Made by a program: the position numbers and the translations under genes
In this document: positions 6,528 through 11,837 of the stretch, piece after piece
Layout: the number at the start of each line of letters is the position of its first letter
Position numbering within the stretch: the first letter of the stretch is position 1
NCBI GenBank assembly: GCA_030271565.1
Contig: JARXKR010000018.1
Coordinates: 1 to 11,837 of the forward strand
Direction: 5' to 3'
Origin: Pseudomonadota bacterium
Lineage (GTDB): Bacteria > Pseudomonadota > Alphaproteobacteria > Sphingomonadales > Sphingomonadaceae
Length of the DNA: 11,837 nucleotides
Notes under the pieces: generated by a model
The model's input: the letters and a program-made list of their open reading frames with translations, nothing else
Told to the model about the DNA's origin: nothing
Databases searched by the model: none

Positions 6528-7403
6528 ATGTGCGATGATCTGACCGCTCACGAAGAAGAAGCCGCGCTTGCAGCGGTCGGCCTCAACCGCCGCCAGTTTG
6601 CCGCGATCAGCGCTGCCGGGGTGCTGGCCGCCTGCACCGGCAGCCAGAGCGAGGCCAAGGCGCGCGCCGGCCTCACTGAAAGCAACGTTGCAATCACCAC
6701 CCCCGATGGCACGGCCGACGCATTCTTCGTGCGCCCGGCCAAGGGCAAGCATCCCGCGGTGATCATGTGGCCCGACGTCGCCGGACTGCGCCCCGCCTAT
6801 CTGGAAATGGGCCGCCAGCTTGCCAGTGCGGGTTACGCGGTGCTGGTAGTCAATCACTACTACCGTTCGGCCAAGGCGCCGATTTTCGGCTCGATGGCCG
6901 AATGGCGCACGCCCGAAGGCCAGGCCAAGCTCAAGCCGATGATGGCGGCGCTATCGCCGCAAACAGCAACCACCGATACGATGGCCTTCGTCGCCTGGCT
7001 CGACCAGCAACCCGCGACCGACCGCAAACGCGGCATCGGCACAATCGGTTATTGCATGACCGGGCCCTATACCGTGCGCGCGGCGGCAGCCGTTCCGCGG
7101 CGGATCAAGGCGGCGGCATCCTGCCACGGCGGTGGGCTGGTTACGGCAGCGCCCGATAGCCCGCACAAGCTGATCGCCAGCACTTCAGCGAGCTATCTGT
7201 TCGCGATTGCGCGCAATGACGACGCCCGCGCGCCGGGTGATAAGGATGCGCTGCGGGCAGCGGCCAAGGCAGCGGGGCGTCCCGCCGAGGTGGAGGTCTA
7301 TAACGCCGATCACGGCTGGTGCACGCTTGATGCGCCGACTTACGACAAGGGTGAGGCGCAGCGGGCGTGGGCCCGCGTGCTGGCACTGTTTGGCAAGCTA
7401 TAA
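6528..7403 (+). CDS. dienelactone hydrolase family protein, Tat-type lipoprotein
   Basis: The 291-residue alpha/beta hydrolase is predicted to act in the envelope. Residues 20-36 combine a twin-arginine motif (NRRQF, RR at 21-22) with a hydrophobic stretch and a lipobox LAAC (Cys36), so it is probably exported folded and lipidated. The hydrolase domain covers about 50-291. The nucleophile elbow GYCMTG carries Cys176, the residue type used by dienelactone hydrolases instead of Ser. Asp231 or Asp232 (ARNDD) and His262 (NADHGW) complete a likely triad. WPDVAGLRP (81-89) matches the conserved early loop. The acidic N terminus MCDDLTAHEEE ahead of the Tat motif recalls a family I know from alphaproteobacteria. 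The substrate is unknown, possibly an ester or lactone. The gene is divergent from the PQQ dehydrogenase and followed after about 25 bp by palindromic element copy 2. Confidence 0.88.
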   Translation: MCDDLTAHEEEAALAAVGLNRRQFAAISAAGVLAACTGSQSEAKARAGLTESNVAITTPDGTADAFFVRPAKGKHPAVIMWPDVAGLRPAYLEMGRQLASAGYAVLVVNHYYRSAKAPIFGSMAEWRTPEGQAKLKPMMAALSPQTATTDTMAFVAWLDQQPATDRKRGIGTIGYCMTGPYTVRAAAAVPRRIKAAASCHGGGLVTAAPDSPHKLIASTSASYLFAIARNDDARAPGDKDALRAAAKAAGRPAEVEVYNADHGWCTLDAPTYDKGEAQRAWARVLALFGKL

Positions 7404-7426
7404 GGCTTGCTTATCGCAGGATAGCA

Positions 7427-7554
7427 CCCAACTCCGTTCGTCCTGAGGAGCCACTGAGCTCTTGCGAAGGGGCGTCTCGAAGGACCAAGCGCTGCGCGTG
7501 GTGGTTCGAGACGGGCCTTCGCAAGAGCTCAATCCCTCCTCACCACGAACGGAT
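7427..7554. repeat. palindromic intergenic element, copy 2
   Basis: This is the second copy of the element at 97-220. Outer arms CCGTTCGT (7434-7441) and ACGAACGG (7545-7552) are identical to copy 1. The middle stem is a perfect 15-bp pair, GAGCTCTTGCGAAGG (7456-7470) with CCTTCGCAAGAGCTC (7516-7530). The apical stem CGTCTCGAA (7473-7481) with TTCGAGACG (7505-7513) is the same as in copy 1. The middle stem differs in sequence from copy 1 but keeps pairing. It lies between two convergent genes, where a strong two-sided hairpin could separate their transcripts. Confidence 0.88.
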
Positions 7555-7576
7555 CTTGGATTTTCGAAGTCTTGTT

Positions 7577-8059
7577 TTAGCCGTCGCTGCGGTTATTCGA
7601 CGACGTCTTCGGATTCACCAGGATCACCACCTCGTCGTAAACCGAGAGCAGGTGGCTGTCGTACCACTGGTCGAGCACGCATTTGACCCGGCCGAAGAAT
7701 GCTGGGACCTCCTCGAGGATGTAGTGGCCCTTGTACCCGGCGCCGGCGGCCTCGGGGTAGGTCGGCGGCTTCTCGATATCGAGTGCCTGGCCTTTGAGGT
7801 ACGAAGCGATCTCGTCGATGTGCTGGCGCATAGCCATGCGGCGCGAATCGCCGCTGCCACCGCCGCTACGGGCGAGGCCCAGCTCTTCCTTGGCTTTGTC
7901 GAGCAAGGACGTCAGATAGAGGTAGACGCGGTCCATGTTCTCGCGCTTCAAGGCGATCATGGTGTCGACGTAGTCCTTCTGGACGCGCAAGGCAGCGGTC
8001 TCGGGATGTTCCGATCCCCAGAAGCCTTGCGAGAACTCTTTCGGGTTTTGCTGGATCAT
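7577..8059 (-). CDS. hypothetical protein, 160 residues
   Basis: I do not recognise this protein. It has no signal peptide or membrane segment and should be cytosolic. Residues 18-62 look helical and charged (ALRVQKDYVDTMIALKREN, then LLDKAKEEL). A flexible RSGGGSG linker (65-70) follows, then a second helical part (MRQHIDEIASYLKGQ, 77-91). The C-terminal section is rich in aromatic and acidic residues (YKGHYILEEVPAFFGRV, QWYDSHLLSVYDEVV) and has one Cys at 127. Codon use is like its neighbours. The ATG at 8059 is preceded by a modest AAGG-type site. It is divergent from the SPFH gene across 130 bp and converges on the hydrolase gene with an element between them. That the frame is real rests on its length, composition and the absence of a better competing frame. 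Confidence 0.7.
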   Translation of the reverse strand: MIQQNPKEFSQGFWGSEHPETAALRVQKDYVDTMIALKRENMDRVYLYLTSLLDKAKEELGLARSGGGSGDSRRMAMRQHIDEIASYLKGQALDIEKPPTYPEAAGAGYKGHYILEEVPAFFGRVKCVLDQWYDSHLLSVYDEVVILVNPKTSSNNRSDG

Positions 8060-8129
8060 GCCCGCAGCCTTACGCCGATATGGTTACTTGCCAGTTAAGC
8101 AGCGCCAAATTGTGGCAGCGCGGATTTGC

Positions 8130-8157
8130 TTGCCGCCGCCCGCGTAGCCGCTAAGAT
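8130..8157 (+). promoter_or_regulatory. possible sigma-70-type promoter for the SPFH-NfeD pair
   Basis: TTGCCG (8130-8135) and TAAGAT (8152-8157) are separated by 16 bp and lie about 30 bp before the start codon. Each matches four of six consensus positions. A good Shine-Dalgarno sequence GAGGGG (8175-8180) follows, nine bases before the ATG. The box match is weak and unproven. Confidence 0.3.
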
Positions 8158-8189
8158 TTGCCTGAGAACGAATTGAGGGGAAAACGAAA

Positions 8190-9113
8190 ATGCCAGGCGT
8201 CCTGATAGCCCTGCTGGGGTTGGTCTTCATTTTCCTGCTGATGGGCGTGCGCGTTGTGACGCAAGGCTATGTCTATACGATCGAACGGCTGGGCAAGTTC
8301 ACGCTGGCCGCACAGCCGGGCCTCCACCTGATCATCCCGTTCGTCGACCGGGTCGGGCGCAAGATCAACATGATGGAACAGGTGCTCGACATTCCGGGGC
8401 AAGAGATCATCACCCGCGACAATGCGATGGTCGGGGTCGATGCGATCGTGTTTTTCCAGGTGCTCGATCCGGGCAAGGCGGCTTACGAGGTATCGAACCT
8501 CGTTGTCGCGATCATGCAGCTCACCACCACCAACCTGCGCACTGTGATGGGTTCGATGGACCTCGATGAAACGCTGTCGCGGCGCGACGAGATCAACGCC
8601 AAGCTACTGACCGTGATCGATCACGCGACCGAGCCGTGGGGGGTCAAGATCACCCGGATCGAAATCAAGGATATCCGCCCGCCCGCCGACATTTCCAACG
8701 CGATGGCGCGGCAGATGAAAGCCGAACGCGAAAAACGCGCCAACATCCTCGAGGCCGAAGGCTTCCGCCAGGCTGAAATCCTCAAGGCCGAAGGTGAAAA
8801 GCAAGCCGCGATCCTTTCTGCCGAAGGCCGCAAGGAGGCCGCCTTCCGCGATGCCGAGGCGCGCGAACGCTCGGCGCAGGCCGAAGCGCAGGCGACCAAA
8901 GTGGTGTCCGAAGCAATCGCCACTTCGGGTACCCAGGCGCTCAACTACTTCGTCGCGCAGAAATACACCGAGGCGGTCGCCGCGTTTGCCAATTCGCCCA
9001 ATGCCAAGACCATCCTGTTCCCGGTCGAGGCGACCCAGCTGATCGGCTCGATCGGCGGGATCGGCGCGCTGGTCAAGGATGCGCTGGGGGATAGCTCGGG
9101 AGTGAAGAAATGA
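8190..9113 (+). CDS. qmcA: SPFH/Band 7 (stomatin-like) membrane protein, QmcA family
   Basis: The 307-residue membrane scaffold protein forms oligomers in the inner membrane and is related to E. coli QmcA and to stomatins. One N-terminal membrane segment (3-22, VLIALLGLVFIFLLMGV) is followed by the SPFH domain (about 24-180). This contains YTIERLGKF, PGLHLIIPFVD, and the conserved IEIKDIRPP at 157-165. A coiled coil follows (about 172-240) with four 11-residue repeats, then a hydrophobic Gly-rich C terminus (GSIGGIGALV). Length is normal for the family. The stop overlaps the start of the NfeD-like gene in ATGA, which indicates translational coupling; SPFH-NfeD pairs are a known conserved arrangement in bacteria. 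In E. coli qmcA sits beside ybbJ. The role is probably membrane-domain organisation or quality control, perhaps with an FtsH-type protease; this is inference from relatives. Confidence 0.93.
   Translation: MPGVLIALLGLVFIFLLMGVRVVTQGYVYTIERLGKFTLAAQPGLHLIIPFVDRVGRKINMMEQVLDIPGQEIITRDNAMVGVDAIVFFQVLDPGKAAYEVSNLVVAIMQLTTTNLRTVMGSMDLDETLSRRDEINAKLLTVIDHATEPWGVKITRIEIKDIRPPADISNAMARQMKAEREKRANILEAEGFRQAEILKAEGEKQAAILSAEGRKEAAFRDAEARERSAQAEAQATKVVSEAIATSGTQALNYFVAQKYTEAVAAFANSPNAKTILFPVEATQLIGSIGGIGALVKDALGDSSGVKK
8739..8870 (+). repeat. four in-frame 33-nt repeats encoding hendecads in the SPFH protein
   Basis: Residues 184-227 of the SPFH protein read as four successive 11-residue units: ANILEAEGFRQ, AEILKAEGEKQ, AAILSAEGRKE and AAFRDAEARER. 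The first three share the A-x-I-L-x-A-E-G core and the last has diverged. Hendecads of this type make right-handed coiled coils and are typical of SPFH protein cages. Confidence 0.75.
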
Positions 9114-9559
9114 CCCTCTTCGGCACCACCTACGATCCGCACTGGGTCTGGCTCGCGCTCGGGCTGGTGCTCGCAGTGGGCGAAATGACCATCCCGGGGG
9201 TGTTCCTGATCTGGATGGCCGGCGCGGCGGTAATTACCGGAGTAGTCACATGGGTGCTGCCGATCTCGGTGCCGCTGCAGGTGGTGCTGTTCGCGGTATT
9301 ATCGGTTGCAGCAGTGTTCACCGGGCGTAACTGGCTGCGCGCCAATCCGATCGTCGGTGCCGATCCGATGATGAATGATCGCGGCGGCCGCGCGGTGGGT
9401 GAGACCGTTCTGGTCACCCAGGTGATCGAAGGCGGCGAAGGCCGGGTCAAGCTGGGCGACAGCGAATGGATCGCCAAGGGCCCCGATGCGGAGCCGGGCA
9501 CGCGGATGCGGGTGACCGCGCACAACGGCTCGGTGCTGCTGGTCGAGCACCTGCAATAG
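9110..9559 (+). CDS. NfeD-like membrane protein (YbbJ type)
   Basis: The 149-residue short NfeD-family protein is the usual partner of SPFH proteins. Three membrane segments lie at about 12-28, 31-50 and 55-71 (WVWLALGLVLAVGE, VFLIWMAGAAVITGVVTWVL, LQVVLFAVLSVAAVFTG). After a short loop, the C-terminal OB-fold domain (about 93-148) carries GRAVGETV, GRVKLGDSEWIAKG and the closing strands TRMRVTAHNGSVLLVEHL. It lacks the N-terminal ClpP-like protease domain of long NfeD proteins, which is normal for this class. The start overlaps the SPFH stop by 4 bp, and GGGAG (9098-9102) seven bases upstream acts as its ribosome site. The OB domain of relatives faces the cytoplasm and probably steadies the SPFH assembly. 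Confidence 0.92.
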   Translation: MTLFGTTYDPHWVWLALGLVLAVGEMTIPGVFLIWMAGAAVITGVVTWVLPISVPLQVVLFAVLSVAAVFTGRNWLRANPIVGADPMMNDRGGRAVGETVLVTQVIEGGEGRVKLGDSEWIAKGPDAEPGTRMRVTAHNGSVLLVEHLQ

Positions 9560-9611
9560 GCGGGTCGGCTGCGGCGCGGGACGAGTGCACGCAATCTCCA
9601 CATTTCCCCCA

Positions 9612-9640
9612 TTAACCCTACGCTCCATTTGCCTTATGAC
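9612..9640 (+). promoter_or_regulatory. possible sigma-70-type promoter for the penicillin-binding protein gene
   Basis: TTAACC (9612-9617) and TATGAC (9635-9640) are separated by 17 bp, each matching four of six consensus positions, about 56 bp before the start codon. It lies in the 136-bp gap after the NfeD-like gene, which shows no clear terminator hairpin. The evidence is only sequence resemblance. Confidence 0.33.
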
Positions 9641-9695
9641 CCGGCTGCGCGTGCGGGCAGTTCCCTAAGCCCGGTGAGAGGAATAAGTCCGACCC

Positions 9696-11831
9696 ATGGC
9701 CAGGAATGATATTCGGCGCGCTGCACCGTCTGGTAGAGGACGATCGGGCAAGGCTACCAAACCCGCACTGACCGGCTGGCGGCTGTGGCTGCGGCGGCTG
9801 TTTGTGTGGGGCGGTTCGCTTGGACTGCTGGCATTCGTCTCGCTCTTGGTGGCGGTCGGCCTCGCCGCGCGCTCGCTGCCCGATTTCGAGCAGCTCAAGG
9901 CGAGCCAGAACGAACAGATGATCGTGGTCCGCGCGCGCGACGGGACCGAACTGGTCACGATCGGGCCGAGCTATGGCAGGTGGCTGCCCGCCGGGCAGAT
10001 TCCGCAGGTGATGAAGGACGCGATCCTTTCGACCGAGGACAAGCGCTATTATTCGCACATCGGGGTCGATCCGATCGGGGTGGCGCGTTCGGTTCAGATC
10101 CGGGCCGAAAGCGGCACCTGGCGGCAGGGCGGCTCGACCATCACCCAGCAGCTCGCCCGCACGGTGTTCCTCAACAACACCAAGACCTTCGGGCGCAAGC
10201 TGCGCGAAGGGGTGCTGGCGCTCGCGCTCGAGTGGAAGTTCTCGAAGTCGCAGATCCTCGAACTGTACCTCAACAAGGTCTACTTCGGCGGCGGGGCTTA
10301 CGGGGTCGATTCGGCTTCGCGCAAGTTCTTCGGACACAGCGGCGACCGTCTGTCGCTGCCCGAAGCGGCGATCATCGCCGGGCTGGTCAAGGCGCCATCG
10401 CACTATGCCCCGACAGCCGACGCCGAAGCTGCTGTCGGGCGCGGGCAGGTCGTGCTCGGGCTGATGGTCGAGAACCAGAAGGTCACCAGCGCCGCGGCAC
10501 AGGATGCCGATTTCAAGGGGATCAAGTTCGCGCAGGAAAGCGGGCAGAACTCGGTGCGCTACTTCACCGATTGGGCCTTGCCGCAGCTCGATATCCTACT
10601 CCCGGATAATACCGAACCGATCGAGGTCTGGACCACGCTCGACACCAAGCTGCAAGGCGCGGCGACCGATTCGATCCAGCGCAATGTGCCGGGCGGGGCG
10701 CAGGGCGCGCTGGTCAGCATGGACCGCGACGGGGCGGTGCTCGCGCTGGTCGGGGGGACCGATTACGTCACCTCAAATTACAACCGCGCGACCAATGCGG
10801 TGCGCCAGCCGGGTTCGGCGTGGAAGCTGTTCGTCTATCTCGCCGCGCTTGAATCGGGTTACACCCCGACTAGCGAAGTGGTCGATGAACCGGTCACGAT
10901 CCAGGGCTGGAGCCCGCGCAATTCGGGCGGGACTTACGCGGGCAAGATCGATGTGCGCACTGCCTTCGCCTATTCGAAAAACACCGTCGCAGCACAATTG
11001 GGCAACGAAGTGGGCTTTTCGACCGTCGCCGGGATGGCGCGGCGGTTCGGGATCACCACCCCGATTTCGATCGTGCCTTCGATGGTGCTGGGTTCGAACG
11101 AGGTGCGCCTGATCGACATGACCCGGGCCTTTGCCGCAGTCTCGGCGCAGGGTCAGGCGATCGAGCCCTATGGCATCGTCAAAGTCTCGACCACCGCCGG
11201 ACGGGTGCTTTACCAGCATGCCGCCAAGCAGGGCGTGTCGCTGGTCCCCGCCAGCGTCAGCGCCGGGATCACCGATCTGCTCCAGACTGCGGTCAGCATC
11301 GGCACCGGCCGTGCGGCGCAGATCGGCCGCCCGGTCGCGGGCAAGACCGGGACTACAACCTCGAACAAGGACGGCTGGTTTCTGGGCTTCTCGAGCGGAG
11401 TGACTACGGGTGTGTGGATGGGCCGCGACGACGACAAGCCAGTCCCCGGACTGCAGGGCGGGACCGCCCCGGCGCGCGCCTTTGCCGCTTATATGAAGAT
11501 CGCGGTGGCGGGCCGTCCGGTCGAGCAATTCCAGACCCAGGCGCAGCTCCCGAGCTGGCAGCTTGAACCCGACGACGAAGCCAATTTCAGCGGTCGGCCC
11601 GAGGATTATTACTACGTCGACGAACAGGGCAACCTGATCGATCCGGCCAATCAGCCAGCCGGTGAGCGGCCCAAGGTCCCTGCGCAGGAAGTGCCGGTGC
11701 CGGGCGGCAACACCGGCGGGCTGGTGCCAGCTTCACCGCCACCCGCCGCCAACGATGATTTCCTCAACGAGGCAACCGGCGGCGGCAAAGGTGCAAATCG
11801 CCCGGCTGACCCGCCGCCCCGACCGAACTAG
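9696..11831 (+). CDS. bifunctional class A penicillin-binding protein (PBP1A-like)
   Basis: The 711-residue inner membrane enzyme polymerises glycan strands and cross-links peptidoglycan on the periplasmic side. A basic cytoplasmic tail (1-37) is followed by one membrane anchor (about 38-58). The glycosyltransferase family 51 domain (about 70-265) has ILSTEDKRYYSH (catalytic Glu114), RQGGSTITQQLARTVF, KLREGVLALALEWKFSKSQI (probable Glu171) and ELYLNKVYFGGGAYGV. The transpeptidase domain (about 308-605) has SAWK (Ser374), SKN (427-429) and KTGTT (550-554). The last 90 residues are a Pro-, Gly- and acid-rich tail without clear fold. At 711 residues it is shorter than typical alphaproteobacterial PBP1A, and the OB-fold insertion often found before the SxxK region is not obvious. 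The gene probably has its own promoter. GAGAGGA upstream is 13 bases from the ATG, a rather long spacing. The start retains the whole N-terminal tail and anchor. Confidence 0.95.
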   Translation: MARNDIRRAAPSGRGRSGKATKPALTGWRLWLRRLFVWGGSLGLLAFVSLLVAVGLAARSLPDFEQLKASQNEQMIVVRARDGTELVTIGPSYGRWLPAGQIPQVMKDAILSTEDKRYYSHIGVDPIGVARSVQIRAESGTWRQGGSTITQQLARTVFLNNTKTFGRKLREGVLALALEWKFSKSQILELYLNKVYFGGGAYGVDSASRKFFGHSGDRLSLPEAAIIAGLVKAPSHYAPTADAEAAVGRGQVVLGLMVENQKVTSAAAQDADFKGIKFAQESGQNSVRYFTDWALPQLDILLPDNTEPIEVWTTLDTKLQGAATDSIQRNVPGGAQGALVSMDRDGAVLALVGGTDYVTSNYNRATNAVRQPGSAWKLFVYLAALESGYTPTSEVVDEPVTIQGWSPRNSGGTYAGKIDVRTAFAYSKNTVAAQLGNEVGFSTVAGMARRFGITTPISIVPSMVLGSNEVRLIDMTRAFAAVSAQGQAIEPYGIVKVSTTAGRVLYQHAAKQGVSLVPASVSAGITDLLQTAVSIGTGRAAQIGRPVAGKTGTTTSNKDGWFLGFSSGVTTGVWMGRDDDKPVPGLQGGTAPARAFAAYMKIAVAGRPVEQFQTQAQLPSWQLEPDDEANFSGRPEDYYYVDEQGNLIDPANQPAGERPKVPAQEVPVPGGNTGGLVPASPPPAANDDFLNEATGGGKGANRPADPPPRPN

Positions 11832-11837
11832 CGGTCG

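Noticed and set aside
4249..6543. A 764-codon open frame on the plus strand, antisense to the dehydrogenase
   Set aside because: It mirrors a well-supported gene with haem and PQQ motifs. Its product has no recognisable domain and low-complexity Arg/Gly/Asp-rich composition. Long antisense frames are expected at this GC content.
7393..7410. Short hairpin GCAAGC/GCTTGC around the hydrolase stop codon as a terminator
   Set aside because: The stem is only 6 bp and no U-tract follows. The larger palindromic element just downstream is a better candidate.
7367..8098. A 243-codon plus-strand frame across element copy 2 and the unrecognised gene
   Set aside because: It runs through the palindromic element and antisense to the 160-residue frame. 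It starts inside the hydrolase gene and has no ribosome site.
9618..10403. A 261-codon minus-strand frame over the start of the penicillin-binding protein gene
   Set aside because: It is antisense to strongly conserved glycosyltransferase motifs and shows no domain of its own.

Overview
The window is GC-rich, gene-dense bacterial chromosome, most likely from an alphaproteobacterium of the order Sphingomonadales (Erythrobacter / Novosphingobium / Sphingomonas type). The grounds are a DUF6356-type small protein, a Tat-exported dienelactone-hydrolase-like lipoprotein beginning MCDD, a compact TonB-dependent-receptor-like barrel, and two copies of a roughly 120-bp palindromic element of a kind I associate with this order. 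The placement rests on recalled family resemblance, not on a search. I see no tRNA, rRNA, CRISPR array, transposase or phage gene.

Layout. Bases 3-77 probably hold the last codons of a plus-strand gene. They are followed by palindromic element copy 1 (97-220), then a GTG-started TonB-dependent-receptor-like protein (300-2246, +). This converges, with a 2-bp gap, on an Lrp/AsnC regulator (2249-2728, -). A 101-bp divergent spacer with three helically phased ATTTTGC-like motifs separates the regulator from a small DUF6356-like protein (2830-3075, +). That gene overlaps by 3 bp, tail to tail, with a YeiH-family transporter (3072-4178, -). Upstream of yeiH on the same strand is a PQQ-dependent quinohaemoprotein alcohol dehydrogenase with a lipoprotein signal and a C-terminal cytochrome c domain (4246-6357, -). 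A perfect 12-bp stem-loop straddles its stop codon. Divergent from it is the Tat lipoprotein of the dienelactone hydrolase family (6528-7403, +). Element copy 2 (7427-7554) lies between that gene and a convergent unrecognised 160-residue protein (7577-8059, -). The right side holds a translationally coupled SPFH-NfeD pair (8190-9113 and 9110-9559, +) and a bifunctional class A penicillin-binding protein (9696-11831, +).

How the genes may work together. The SPFH and NfeD proteins are a known membrane-scaffold pair. The Lrp regulator probably controls itself and/or the DUF6356 gene across the shared spacer. The dehydrogenase and the divergent hydrolase both look like envelope lipoproteins and share a promoter region with a small palindrome. 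They could form a periplasmic oxidation-plus-hydrolysis pair, with the downstream YeiH transporter co-transcribed with the dehydrogenase; this is inference. The most notable single observation is an Asp-Phe-Asp signature in the dehydrogenase active site, which in related enzymes marks lanthanide rather than calcium use.

No clearly new defence, mobile or RNA system is visible. The best candidates for follow-up are the lanthanide-type dehydrogenase with its lipoprotein hydrolase partner, the palindromic elements whose central stems differ while keeping pairing, and the phased repeat cluster at the Lrp promoter.
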